This document shows positions 35,285 through 46,966 of a DNA stretch of 64,000 nucleotides, one piece after another. Origin of the DNA: Aegilops tauschii subsp. strangulata (lineage: Eukaryota > Streptophyta > Magnoliopsida > Poales > Poaceae); assembly GCF_002575655.3 (NCBI RefSeq), contig NC_053037.3, positions 445,625,793 through 445,689,792 of the forward strand. Direction: 5' to 3'. How positions within the stretch are numbered: position 1 is the first letter of the stretch; each line of letters starts with the position of its first letter. Under the pieces are notes generated by a model. That model saw only the letters and a program-made list of their open reading frames with translations. It searched no databases and was not told the origin of the DNA. Position numbers and translations under genes: made by a program.

Positions 35285-35508
35285 GTGCCGACGATGCCAG
35301 TGCAGGTGACGCAACCGAGCTCAAGTGGGAGTTCGATGAGGAACGTGGTCGTTACTATGTTTCTTTTCCTGATGATCAGTACTGGAGCCCAGTTGGGACG
35401 ATCGGGGATCTAGCATTTGGGGTTATCTTATTTTCATTTGAATTTGACCGTAGTCGGTCTGTGTGTGGATTTTGGATGATGTATGAATTAAATTTATGTA
35501 TTGTGTGA
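35285..35508 (+). other. LTR-borne exon-like segment C (5' LTR copy)
   Basis: It is preceded by the acceptor GTTGCAG and opens in the phase left by segment A. It encodes about 74 residues ending in TGA at 35506-35508, including [36 protein letters not shown] and a hydrophobic tail. The 3' LTR copy (45090-45313) is the same length and differs by about one base. I do not recognise the family. Confidence 0.5.
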
Positions 35509-35665
35509 AGTGGCGATTGTAAGCCAACTCTCGTTATCCCGTTCTTGTTCATTACATGGGATTGTGTGAAGATAACCCTTCTTGCGACAATACCACAATG
35601 CGGTTATGCCTCTAAGTCGTGCCTCGACACATGGGAGATATAGCCGCATCGTGGCCGTTACAGGT

Positions 35666-35679
35666 TGGTAATCAGAGCC
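35666..35679 (+). other. Primer-binding site, initiator tRNA-Met type with one extra base
   Basis: TTGGTAATCAGAGCC follows the LTR by three bases. It equals the usual TGGTATCAGAGCC with one inserted A, which would weaken priming. Confidence 0.75.
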
Positions 35680-36824
35680 ATCCCCGACTTAGGAGCCCCC
35701 TGCTTGATCGAATCGCTGGCGTTGTTGAGTCTAGAACAAAAATGTTTCGAGTCTTAGGATTATATATATCGGAGAGTAGGATTCTTTTTACTCCTCAGTC
35801 CCTTCGTCGCTCTGGTGAGGTCTCCTGACGTAGAAGTTTTGACTCTTCTCTCCTCAAATTTCACAAAAAAAAAATTTAGGATCACACGGGTACCTTAGAA
35901 TCGTTCTGATGGTTTTGTGACGAGAACATTGTTCTTGGTGCCTCCTGACATTTAGCGGTTGTGGAAGTGTCCCGGGGAGTTGAGCTCCGAGGTGTTGTCG
36001 TCACAATTTTATCGTTGCAGTTCTGGAATACCTGAGTTTCGCCGACATCAAAATCTCTTTTATGCAGTTGTTGGTGAGATCACCTCGACGCCACCCAGTA
36101 CTGGGGCGGGAGTTCGAGAGTATTGCCATAACTCGTATAACGGATGCTTTTCGAAGGTTGAGGTACACGATTTCCGAAGGTTTCTTGGTTATGTGTTGAC
36201 GGATGGATACAGCTGGATCTAGGGATTGCTAGTTTGGGTGATATATTTTGTGTCCCCTGTATCCCTAACACCAGATTGCATAACCAGAAAGTTTCGGGAG
36301 TTTATAAGTGGGAATTCAAGTAGCTCCTAGGATATCTTTCCGATAGACGAATGATATGAGATTGGGGTCCGACGTCTAGTGGTCCGCCTTTCCACGGTTG
36401 GTTTTACAGTGGTCTCGTAGTGTCTTAAAGAGTCCTTGGCTATGCCTACTCGGGGACGTTTCGTATGTCATGTGCACTGCCTTGTACATGATGGTGCTGT
36501 ACGATCGAGCCAGTGTGGGCCCCACCACGAAAACTTCGGACGAAATCTCTATCATATGTTTGTTCTGGCTTATTCTGCAAGCCAATCCTTTGTTTTGTTT
36601 TTGAATTGTGGTATTCGAGTTGCTTCGAAGTCAAATGTTGATTCCATACCTTTTTTCTCTAAGTGGCTTCTCAACTTAATGGAAGTGTGATGATTTACTA
36701 TGGAATTCATTCGTTCATCCTCGTTCGAATGTTTATTGTGAAGACTATATGTTGCAATTTCTTTCCGTTGATTCAACTTGTCTATTTGTCTATCAAGATG
36801 CTAACGGATGTCACCCTCTTCAGG
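35680..36824 (+). other. Leader between PBS and gag of the Tekay-type element
   Basis: 1.1 kb of leader without a convincing protein. It includes a nine-base A run at about 35865. Start codons are scattered but none opens a long frame. Confidence 0.5.
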
Positions 36825-37917
36825 ATGGCTCCGCCAACGCGTCAGAATCCGGAACGCAATGAAGGGAGTCAGGCGAACCCTCCGCCACCACCTCCACCTC
36901 CGGAGGCATGGCAAGCTATCATGGCAGCCATCAACGCCAATGCTCAGATGATTTTCCAACTCTTGCAAGAACGCACCCAAGGGCAAGGCAATCAAGGAAA
37001 TCAAGGCCAAGGCAACAATCAGCCTCACTTCGCTACCCTCAACCAGTTTCTCGCAAATCAGCCGAAGTCTTTCACCTGCTGTGCCGAGGCCACAGATGCC
37101 GATGATTGGCTCGTGGACATCGACAAGCATTTTTAATGTAGCAATGTCAGGCCTGAGGACTTTGTCAAGTTCGCGTCTTTTCAACTCAAGGATCAAGCTG
37201 CCGAGTGGTATCAACAATACAAAGATTCCAGAGGAGGTCGTGTGATTACCTGGGATGATTTCCGCCGAGACTTCAAAGCTCACCCCATTCCACAAAGTGT
37301 TGTTGAGAGCAAGCGTGAGGAGTTCCGCAATCTCAAGCAAGGCAAGCATGTCCGTGTATCAATACAATACCTAGTTTCAGAAACTCGCTCGCTTCGCTAA
37401 GCAAGACGTTCCTGATGAAAAGAATATGATCTATCAATTCAGAGGTGGCCTCAGAGAAGATCTGCAATTACCTCTCGTGCTTTTTGAGCCGACCAAGTAT
37501 GATGAATTCTACAATATGGCACTGAAGCAAGAGGCTGCTCAGCTCAAGTGTGAGGCTTCTAAAAAGAGAGTCAGGGACGCAGTTCAGTCTTCTTCTTCCT
37601 CACTAGTGGCTGCTAAGCACCAGAAGTTCTGGTTGCCTCCTCCTCCTCCGTTTCGTCAGCCTTTCCAGCAGAAGAACAAAGGTGGCCATGGATCTTCCCA
37701 CCCACCCAACCCTGGCTATCAGAATAAGTCTCAGAATCAAGCTCCAAAGTCGAATGCTCCTTATCATCGTCCACTCTCAGAGGTGACTTGCAACAAGTGT
37801 CAGCAGAAAGGTCACTATGCTAACAAGTGCTTCAACCAAAGGCGCCTTCCGCCTCCTCCTCCTGTGAGATCTTCCAGCAATGCAGTGGTCAAGCATATCC
37901 CAAGTCTGCAAAGGTGA
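36825..37917 (+). pseudogene. Gag of Tekay-type element
   Basis: Starts MAPPTRQNPERNEG, then a proline run and a Gln/Gly-rich segment. The gag domain includes NQPKSFTCCAEATDADDWL and QLKDQAAEWYQQYKDSRGG. A TAA at 37134-37136 interrupts it (in DIDKHF*CSNVRPED). A frameshift near 37340 moves the rest to another frame, where a TAG lies at 37372-37374 before FQKLARFAKQDVPDEKNM. The C terminus has a CCHC zinc knuckle (CNKCQQKGHYANKC, 37789-37830) and a proline run. A further one-base shift near 37870 separates it from pol. Confidence 0.88.
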
Positions 37918-38546
37918 ACATGATGAATGCAGCTCAAGCGGAGGAATCTACTTATGTGATAATGGGTAATCTCTCAGTTAATGATATTCCTGCAAAAGTC
38001 TTATTTGATACTGGTGCATCGCTTTGTTTCATGTCAAGATCGTTCTTTGCAAAGAATGATTTTACTTGGTCTTACCTGGATAAACCATTGGGTGTTGTTT
38101 CTCCAGGGAAGTCAATGAGAGCCAACTCGATAGTTCCTGATGTCTCTATCAATATGGGCGACTATAAATTTCTGTCTTCTCCAATTGTCCTTGGTGACTC
38201 GGATATTGATCTAATTCTCGGGATGGACTGGCTTTCTAAGCACAAGGCTCAACTTGATTGTGCTGCCAGGGAAATTAAATTGACACACTCTTCTGAGGAT
38301 GTTATCATCTATGCCGCTCGTGATGAAACCATTCGGTTGTTTTCTCTTAATGAGAAGGGCGAGTTGGATGCTATTTCTCAAATTCCAGTCGTTTGTGAGT
38401 ACCAAGATGTCTTTCTAGAAGAGCTTCCGGGTATGCCTCCTCACCGGCCAGTTGAGTTCGTTATCGATCTTGAGCCCGGCACTGAACCTGTTTGCAAGCG
38501 TCCATACAAGCTTCGACCCAAGGAGCTGAAGGAATTGAAGAAATAG
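37870..38546 (+). pseudogene. Protease and start of RT, Tekay-type element
   Basis: The frame begins at about 37870 (SAKVNMMNAAQAEE) and holds the aspartic protease with active site LFDTGASLCFMS and the later box LILGMDWLSKHKAQLDC. The linker to RT follows (PVEFVIDLEPGTEPVCKRPYK). It ends at a TAG, 38544-38546, within [13 protein letters not shown], where CAG is likely original. Confidence 0.88.
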
Positions 38547-41276
38547 CTCGATGAACAAGAGCGTCTGGGTTTGATCAGACCGAGTTCATCTCCATGGGGT
38601 TGTGGTGTTCTTTTTGTCCAGAAGAAGGATGGCACGGACCGACTTTGTGTCGACTACCGTCCATCGAACAAGAAGACAATCAAGAACAAGTATCCACTTC
38701 CCAACATCAATGAGCTATTCGAGCAACTCAAAGGTGCTAAAGTCTTCTCCAAGCTTGACCTTCGAATGGGTTATCATCAGATTCGCATTCGTGAAGAAGA
38801 TATTCCCAAGACAGCATTCAAAACAAGCTTTGGTTCTTATGAATATACTGTCATTTCTTTCGGCCTTGTCAATGCTCCTCCAACATTCTCTCGGATGATG
38901 AATTTCATCTTCAACCCCTATACCAATGAATTCGTCCTGGTGTATCTCGATGATATCTTGGTCTTCTCCAAGAATAAGAAGGATCATGCCAAACATTTGC
39001 GATTGGTGCTCGACAAGCTCAGAGAGTATCAATTCTATGCGAAGTTTTCCAAATGTGAGTTTTGGCTTGATGAAGTTCTTTACCTTGGGCATATCATCTC
39101 TGCCAAGGGCATCGCTGGTAATCCCGAGAAGGTGTCTGCAATTGTGAATTGGGAACCTCCTCGGAATGTCAAGCAGCTTCGCAGTTTTCTTGGTCTTGCA
39201 AGCTATTGCCGAAGATTCGTTGAGAATTTATCTAAGATTGCAAAGCCTCTTTTCAACCTCCTCCAGAAGCATGTGAAGTATGTCTGGTCTTCTGAGTGTG
39301 ACGTTTCTTTCAACACTCTCAAAGAGAAACTCGTCACAGCTCCTGTCTTAACTCCTCCTGACGAATCCAAGCCATTCGAAGTTTTCTGTGATGCTTCTCT
39401 TCAAGGTCTCGGTGCTGTGTTAATGCAAGAGAAGAAAGTTTTGGCCTATACCTCTCGTCAGTTGAAGCCCAACGAAAAGAACTACCCCACTCACGATCTT
39501 GAGTTGGCGGCAGTTGTCCATGCATTAATAACGTGGAGACATCTCTTGTTGGGAAGAAAAGTGGACATATTCACCGATCACAAGAGTCTCAAATACATCT
39601 TCACTCAGCCCAACCTCAACCTCAGGCAAACTCGATGGGTCGAAATGATTCAAGAGTACAATCTGAGTATTGAATATACTCCAGGCAAAGCCAATGTCAT
39701 TGCAGATGCTTCGAGCAGGAAGGCTTATTGCAACAGCTTAATTCTCAAGCCCTTCCAACCGGATCTTTGTGAAGCTTTCCGCAAGCTGAATCTCCAAGTT
39801 GTTCCTCAAGGCTTTCTTGCCAACCTCATAGTCTCTCCTACTTTGGAAGATCAGATTCGTGAGGCACAACTCCTGGATACCATGGTGAAGAAGGTGAAAC
39901 GTGGTATCGACAAGGGTCTTTCCAAATACAAGTGCTATCGCATTGATGACAGAGACACTTTATTCTTTGAGGACCGGATTGTGGTTCCTAAAGGTGATCT
40001 AAGGAAAGTCATTATGAACGAGGCGCACAATTCTCTTCTTTCCATTCATCCTGGAAGTACGAAGATGTACCATGACCTCAAGCAGTCGTATTGGTGGACT
40101 CGAATGAAGCGAGAAATCGCTCAATTTGTGAATGAATGTGATGTTTGTCGAAGGGTGAAAGCAGGACACCAACGACCAGCTGGTCTCCTCCAACCTCTTG
40201 CTATCCCAGAATGGAAGTTTGATCATATCGAAATGGACTTCGTGACTGGTTTTCCAAAGTCCAAGCGCGGAAATGATGCTATCTTCGTTGTCATCGACAA
40301 GCTTACAAAAGTGGCTCATTTCCTTCCAATCAAAGAATCTATCACATCAGCTCAGTTGGCAGAGCTTTACACCTCCAGAACTGTCTCCTTGCATGGCATT
40401 CCACAATTGATATCTTCAGATCGTGGAAGCATTTTCACTTCTAAGTTCTGGGACTCCTTCCAGAAGGCCATGGGCACCAACATTCGCTTCAGCACAGCTT
40501 TCCATCCTCAAACTAGTGGCCAAGTCGAGCGAGTCAATCAAATTCTTGAAGATATGCTCAGGGCTTGTGTCATTTCCTTTGGCATGAAATGGGAAGATTG
40601 TCTTCCATATGCCGAGTTCTCCTACAACAACAGCTTCCAAGCAAGTTCGGGCAAGGCCCCATTCGAGATTCTCTATGGCAGAAAGTGCCGTACTCCTCTC
40701 AATTGGTCAGAGACTGGTGAACGCCAACTTCTTGGCAATGACTTAATCATAGAGGCTGAAGAAATGTGTAAAGTCATCCATGAAAATCTCAAAGCCGCGC
40801 AATCGTGCCAGAAGAGTTACTATGATAGTAAGCACCGTGATGTGGCTTTCGAGATCGGAGACCATGTCTACCTCCGCGTCTCTCCAATGAAAGGCACTCG
40901 TCGCTTCGGTATCAAAGGGAAGCTTGCCCCTAGATATGTGGGTCCTTTCAAGATCATTGGCAAAAGAGGCGACCTCGCCTATCAACTTGAGCTTCCTTCC
41001 AACTTCGCGAACGTGCACGATGTGTTCCACGTGTCACAGCTCCGCAAGTGCTTCAAGACGCCTGAGCGCACCATCAACTTCGAAGAGGTTGACCTCCAAG
41101 AAGATCTGTCTTATCATGAGCACCCCGTTGCTATTCTTGAAGAAACTGAGCGCAAGACTCGCAACAAGTCAATCAAATTCCTGAAAGTGAAGTGGTCGCA
41201 CCATTCCGACCGAGAAGCCACCTGGGAACGCGAGGACCACCTCCGTTCCGAATATCCAGAGTTCTTTCAGTCCTAA
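38547..41276 (+). pseudogene. Pol of Tekay-type element: RT, RNase H, integrase, chromodomain
   Basis: About 909 codons stay open after the TAG at 38544. RT motifs: [31 protein letters not shown] and the catalytic YLDDILVFS (about 38943-38970). RNase [17 protein letters not shown] and [13 protein letters not shown]. Integrase: HHCC finger ([24 protein letters not shown]) and core ([30 protein letters not shown]). The C-terminal part has [16 protein letters not shown] and [11 protein letters not shown]. It ends with a chromodomain-like segment ([20 protein letters not shown]) expected to bind modified histones and steer insertion. It is nearly complete and could be translated if the upstream breaks were bypassed. 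Confidence 0.93.
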
Positions 41277-41298
41277 ATCTCGGGACGAGATCCTCTCG

Positions 41299-41310
41299 TA
41301 GTGGTGGAGT
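41299..41310 (+). other. Polypurine tract of Tekay-type element
   Basis: AGTGGTGGAGTG, one base from the 3' LTR start at 41312. Confidence 0.65.
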
Positions 41311-41311
41311 G

Positions 41312-44300
41312 TTGTAACACCACGGATGTAACTTTCCATATTTGTAACTCCAACTCTTGCCATTTTCGGCTATGTGTTATGATATTCCGTCCGTGGTCGG
41401 GTTTTGTTTTTCGTTTTGCATTTTGTTCATGTCATGCATCTCATATCATGTCATCATGTGCATCTCATTTGCATAAGTGGTCGTCTCATGCATCCGAGCA
41501 TTTTCCCCGTTGTCTGTTTTGCAATCCGGCACTCCCACATGCACCGGCGCACCCCTCTTGTTTCTTTTCATGAGCGGGTGTTGAACATTCTCGGAATGGA
41601 CCGAGTCTTGCCAAGTGGCCTTGGTATACCACCGGTAGACCACCTATCAAGTTTCGTTCCATTTGGAGATCGTTTGACGCTCCAACGGTTAACCGGGTAA
41701 CCGCAAAGTCCTTTTGTGTGTTGCAGAAAAACCCCCCTCCAAACAGCCCAAAACCCATCTAAGTCACTTCCATGGTCTAGGTCGTTCGATCACGATCGTG
41801 TGGGCGAAAACCGTGCTCCATTTGGAGTCTCCTAGCTCCCTCTACCTACAAAACACCTTCCCCCTCCGAAAATCTTCGCAGACCAAACCCTAGCAAACCA
41901 CCCCGCCGCGGCCGAAAACGTCCGCCTCCGGCCGGACGAAAGCCGCCGCCGCCTTCGCCCAACCGCTGCGCGCCACGTCAGCGCCCCGTACCCCGCGCCG
42001 CCCGCGGCCCGGCGAGCCCGCGCCTGGCCCCCGCGGCCCGTGCCCGTCGCCCGCGCTCGGCGCCTCCCGCCGGCGCCAGCCCCGCGCCCCGCCGCCTCGG
42101 TCTCCCGCCGGCGCTGCCGCCCGCACCCGCGGCCGCCCGTGCCCGCCGCCGTCGCCGCCGTCCTCCGCCCGCGCGGACCCCGCCTCGTCGCCGCCCGTCG
42201 TCCCCGACCCCGCGGCGCACCTCCTCCGCTCCGGCCCCGCCTTCTCCCTCCTCTGCGGCGCCTCGCCGCCCTCCCCGCGACGAACTCCGGCGAGCTCGAG
42301 CTCGGCCCGATCCAGATCCCACTAGGGTTGACTTCTTCCCCTCCCCGTTTTTCTCTAAGTCCGAGATTTCTTACAATATGTGCTCCTGTTCATTGCATCA
42401 TAACTCTCTGCATATAGCTCCGTTTCGTGCGTGTAATATAACGAATGTTCATCTCGAGATGCTCTTCATTGTGTTCTATTATGCCATGTTCATTTGAGTC
42501 CATCTTGATGCCAAAATCTCTGATGCAAGAGTGCTATATGATGTTAACTGCTGTTACTTATCAGAACTTGGGATCTGTTATTTTTGTTGCATTTGATGTG
42601 TGCATCTTATGGGCATGAGCTCTACAGGTTTTTTGATGTATGCCATGTATTTTTGTGATTTCTGTGGTGACTAGCACAAGCATGCAAACTAGGCTTCATG
42701 ATGTTTCTGTTTTCAGAGACTTAGTAATTTTACCAAGTCTGTGACTGCTGTTATTTTGTTGCCATGTATACATGTGCCTTCAGTGAGATCCATGCTCCAT
42801 CCATGCCCCTGTTTGCAATTATGAAGTGCCATAGCCTGTCTTAATATTGCTCTACTTTTGCTATAAAATATTTCTGGCAGATTGTTAACATGATATTCAA
42901 TTTTGCCAAGGTTGTTGTTGTTGTTCCATACATGCTATGTACTTGCTCTTGCCATGGTTAGCTTCATAAACATGCCATATTGCTGTAGGTATGCTTCTTT
43001 TGTCATGCATTTCTTTTTGGTGAGTGCATCACGCTCACCAAGATGCCTTCATATTACTGTTTCTGCCATGCTCTGTTTTCTGCCAAGTCCGAAACCTGTT
43101 AACGAAACTTGGTAGGTTTACATGGTTGCCATCATATCTTCTGGTCCTTTTTGGCTTATGGTCAGTAAGGGACTTTTGTTCTTTGCATTTAGTAGATTCA
43201 TGCCATCCCTTTTTTTCTATGTTACGTTCCTGGAGCATGTGTTTTTCTTGCACTGAACATTGCTACCTGATGCTGTTTCTGCCATGTCCAGTAATTTCAC
43301 CAAGTCTGTGAACCTGATATCTTTTGCACTTTTGCCATACTTGTTTGAACCTGTTATGTTGTGATCTAGTCGTAGCTCAGTGTTCATCTTTTGTCAAGCA
43401 TCTCCTGTAGATTACTGTCATATGTTTTTTTGCTATGTTGGAGTGCTGTAGCATATTTACTTGTTGCATTCTAAGTGCTATCATGCTATTAATCGCAGAT
43501 TTATGTCATTCTTGTTTTGCTTGCCATTTGCAAACCGTGCATCCGTTTCCGGTGATATTTATATCAATTTCGACCGAAATCATCTCAACTTTCCAGTGGC
43601 ATGCTTGGTTTGCCAAATTACTGCCTTGTTCATCATTTTTCTTTCGGAGCACGCATATGCTTCGCATATCATATCTTGCATATCATTCATGTATTGCATC
43701 ATGTTGCTTGTGCATTTCCCGTGTTTGATTGTGGTTTCGTTGCTTGTGTTCTAGTTGGGTAGAGCCGAGAGATGAGTTCGTAAACGAGGAACCTGTTGAG
43801 TACGCTTATGAGGATCAAGCTTTCGACAACTCTAAGAACCTTGCAGGCAAGATGACCATACCCTCGAAATCACTTCTATCTTTGCTTTGCTAGTTGTTCG
43901 TTCTATTGCCATGATGCGCTACCTACCACTTGCTATATCATGCCTCCCATATTGCCATGTCAAACCTCTAACCATCCTTTCCTAGCAAACCGTTGTTTGG
44001 CTAAGTTACCGCTTTTGCTCAGCACTTCTTATAGCGTTGCTAGTTGCAGGTGAAGTTGAAGTTGGTTCCATGATGGAACATGGATATTTTGGAATATCAC
44101 AATATATCTTATTTAATTAATGCATCTATATATTTGGTAAAGGGTGGAAGGCTCGGCCTTATGCCTGGTGTTTTGTTCCACTCTTGCCGCCCTAGTTTCC
44201 GTCATACCGGTATTATGTTCCTTGAGTTTGCGTTCCTTACGCGGTTAGGTGATTTATGGGACCCCCTTGACAGTTCTCCTTGAATAAAACTCATCCAGCA

Positions 44301-45467
44301 AGGCCCAACCTTGGTTTTACCATTTGCCACCTAAGCCTTTTCCCTTGGGTTTTCGCGAGCCCGAGGGTCATCTTTATTTAAACCCCCGAGCCAGTGTTCC
44401 TCTGAGTGCTGGTCCAAACTAGAGCACCGTGCGGGACCGTCCCTTGGCAACTTGGGTTACGTTGGTACCTGTACGCTTCGCTTATCCGGTGTGCCCTGAG
44501 AACGAGATATGTGCAGCTCCTATCGGGATTTGTCGGCACATTCGGGTGGCTTTGCTGGTCTTGTTTTACCATTGTCGAAATGTCTTGTAAACCGGGATTC
44601 CGAGACTGGTCGGGTCTTCTCGGGAGAAGGTTTATCCTTCGTTGACCGTGAGAGCTTATAATGGGCTAAGTTGGGACACCCCTGCAGGGTATTATCTTTC
44701 GAAAGTTGTGCCCGCGGTTATGAGGCAGATGGGAATTTGTTAATGTCCGGTTGTAGAGAACTTGACACTTGACTTAACTAAAATACATCAACCGTGTGTG
44801 TAACCGTGATGGTCTCTTCTCGGCGGAGTCCGGGAAGTGAACACGGTTTGAGTTATGCATGTACGTAAGTAGTTTCAGGATCACTTCTTGATCATCTCTA
44901 GCTTCGCGACCGTTGCGTTGCTTCTCTTCTCGCTCTCACTTGCGTATGTTAGCCACCATATATGCTTAGTGCTTGCTGCAGTTCCACCTCATTACACCAT
45001 CCTTTCCTATAAGCTTAAATAGTCTTGATCTCGCGGGTGTGAGATTGCTGAGTCCTCGTGACTCACAGATTCTACCAAAACAGTTGCAGGTGCCGACGAT
45101 GCCAGTGCAGGTGACGCAACCGAGCTCAAGTGGGAGTTCGATGAGGAACGTGGTCGTTACTATGTTTCTTTTCCTGATGATCAGTACTGGAGCCCAGTTG
45201 GGACGATCGGGGATCTAGCATTTGGGGTTATCTTATTTTCATTTGAATTTGACCGTAGTCGGTCTGTGTGTGGATTTTGGATGATGTATGAATTATATTT
45301 ATGTATTGTGTGAAGTGGCGATTGTAAGCCAACTCACGTTATCCCATTCTTGTTCATTACATGGGATTATGTGAAGATAACCCTTCTTGCGACAATACCA
45401 CAATGCGGTTATGCCTCTAAGTCGTGCCTCGACATGTGGGAGATATAGCAGCATCGTGGGCGTTACA
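41312..45467 (+). repeat. 3' LTR of Tekay-type element
   Basis: 4156 bp, TGTAACACC to GTTACA. It carries the second copies of the exon-like segments at 43765-43846 and 45090-45313. Compared with the 5' LTR it lacks a piece matching about 32990-33040 and has extra sequence near 43275-43305. Confidence 0.93.
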
Positions 45468-45495
45468 CCCCGACAACGACACTAGAAAATAGTCT
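45468..45495 (-). other. PBS of the Sabrina-like element, split by the Tekay insertion
   Basis: Joining 31490-31495 to 45473-45484 gives the minus-strand PBS of 18 bases. It resembles the tRNA-Asp type TGGCGCCGTTGCCGGGGA with about three changes. Bases 45468-45472 are the duplicated CCCCG. Confidence 0.7.
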
Positions 45496-46966
45496 TGATA
45501 ATCCACAAGTATAGGGGATCGCAACAGTTTTCAAGGGTAGAGTATTCAACCCAAATTTATTGATTTGACACAAGGGGAGCCAAAGAATATTCTCAAGTAT
45601 TAGCAGTTGAGTTGTCAATTCAACCACACCTGACAGACTTAATATCTGCAGCAAAGTATTTAGTAGCAAAGTACTCCCTCCGTCCCATAATATAAGAGCC
45701 TTTTGGACACTACACTAGTGTAAAAAACACTCTTATATTATGGGACAGAGGGAGTAGTATGGAAGTAACGGTAACGGTGGCAAAAGTAACAGTAGCAGTT
45801 TTTGTAGCAATCGTAATAGTGGCAACGAAGAAGTAACTAAGCAAAGATCAATATGTGAAAAGCTCGTAGGCAATGGATCAATGATGGATAATTATGTCGG
45901 ATGCGATTCCTCATGCAATAGTTATAACATAGGGTGACACAGAACTAGCTCCAGTTCATCAATGTAATGTAGGCATGTATTCCGAATATAGTCATTCGTG
46001 CTTATGGAAAAGAACTTGCATGCCATCTTTTGTCCTACCCTCCCGTGGCAGCGGGGTCCTATTGGAAACTAAGGGATATTAAGGCCTCCTTTTAATAGAA
46101 TACCGGACCAAAGCATTAACACTTAGTGAATACATGAACTCCTGAAACTATGTTCATCACCGGGAGTGGTCCCGATTATTGTCACTTCGAGGTTGCTGGA
46201 TCATAACACATAGTAGGTGACTATTGACTTGCAAGATAGGATCAAGAACTCACATATATTCATGAAAACATAATAGGTTCAGATCTGAAATCATGGCACT
46301 CGGGCCCTAGTGACAAGAATTAAGCATAGCAAAGTCATAGCAACATCAATCTTAGAACATAATGGATACTAGGGATCAAACCCTAACAAAACTAATTCGA
46401 TTACATGATAAATATCATCCAACCCATCACCGTCCAGCAAGCCTACGATGGAATTACTCACGCACGGCAGTGAGCATGATGAAATTGGTGATGGAGGATG
46501 GTTGATGATGAAGATGGCGACGGATTCCCTTGTCCGGAGCCCCGAACGGACTCCAGATCAGCCCTCCCGAGGAAGATTAGGGCTTGGCGATGTCTCTGTA
46601 TCGCAAAACGTGATGAACCCTTCTCTCTGATTTTTTTATCCCCGAAAGTGAATATATGGAGTTGGATTTGAGGTCGGTGGAGTCCCAGGGGGCCCACGAG
46701 GCAGGAGGGCGCGCCCCCACCCTCGTGGCCAGGGTGTGGGCCCCCTTCAATTGATTCTTTCGCTAGTATTTTTTATTAATTCCAAAACGTGGCTCTGTGA
46801 AAGTTTCAGGTCATTCCAAGAACTTTTATTTCTGCACAAAAATAACACCATGGCAATTCTGCTGAAAATAGCGTCAGTCCGGGTTAGTTCCATTCAAATC
46901 ATGCAAGTTAGAGTCCAAAACAAGGGCAAAAGTGTTTGGAAAAGTAGATACGTTGGAGACGTATCA
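45496..46966 (-). repeat. 5' LTR of the Sabrina-like element
   Basis: 1471 bp. On the minus strand it starts TGATACGTCTCCAACGTATC and ends GGATTATCA. It contains a Stowaway MITE at 45674-45754. The GC-rich promoter-like part lies around 46680-46740. Confidence 0.85.
45674..45754 (+). mobile_element. Stowaway-type MITE (81 bp)
   Basis: The inverted ends CTCCCTCCGTCCCATAATAT and its reverse complement form almost the whole element, and TA flanks both sides (45672-45673 and 45755-45756). This is the classic Tc1/mariner-derived Stowaway of Triticeae. It sits inside the LTR of the Sabrina-like element. Confidence 0.93.

Larger units (their letters stand above)
31496..35662 (+). repeat. 5' LTR of Tekay-type element
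   Basis: Parts in order: U3 with TATA box CTATAAAAC near 32030; a very GC-rich segment (32090-32470) whose long frames on both strands are composition effects; a 1.4-kb T/G-rich intron-like stretch (32520-33955); the split reading frame (listed separately); and an end at CGTTACA. It aligns with 41312-45467 along its whole length, with indels mostly in the T/G-rich part. Confidence 0.93.
31496..45467 (+). mobile_element. Tekay-type chromovirus (Ty3/Gypsy) with 4.16-kb LTRs, 13.97 kb
   Basis: LTRs 31496-35662 (4167 bp) and 41312-45467 (4156 bp) start TGTAACACC and end GTTACA. The duplication CCCCG flanks the element (31491-31495 and 45468-45472). The internal part has an initiator-Met PBS, gag with a CCHC knuckle, protease, RT, RNase H, integrase and a C-terminal chromodomain-like segment, which defines a chromovirus. 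LTRs of this length are typical of Tekay-group elements in Triticeae. The insertion lies in the PBS of the Sabrina-like element. Three in-frame stops and at least two frameshifts make it inactive. Confidence 0.93.
1..46966 (-). mobile_element. Sabrina-like (Athila-lineage) LTR retrotransposon, interrupted twice, 3' end outside window
   Basis: Reading on the minus strand, the element starts with a 5' LTR at 46966 and runs through PBS, gag, protease remnant and an Athila ORF1-type gene to non-coding 3' DNA at 1001-1. Its 3' LTR lies left of the window. It is broken by two younger elements, at 1007-26063 and 31496-45467. Removing each, together with one copy of its target duplication, rejoins the sequence cleanly. 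No reverse transcriptase or integrase coding is visible, so this copy could only have moved with proteins supplied by a relative. The family name comes from recognising the LTR start and PBS context and has not been checked by search. Confidence 0.8.
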
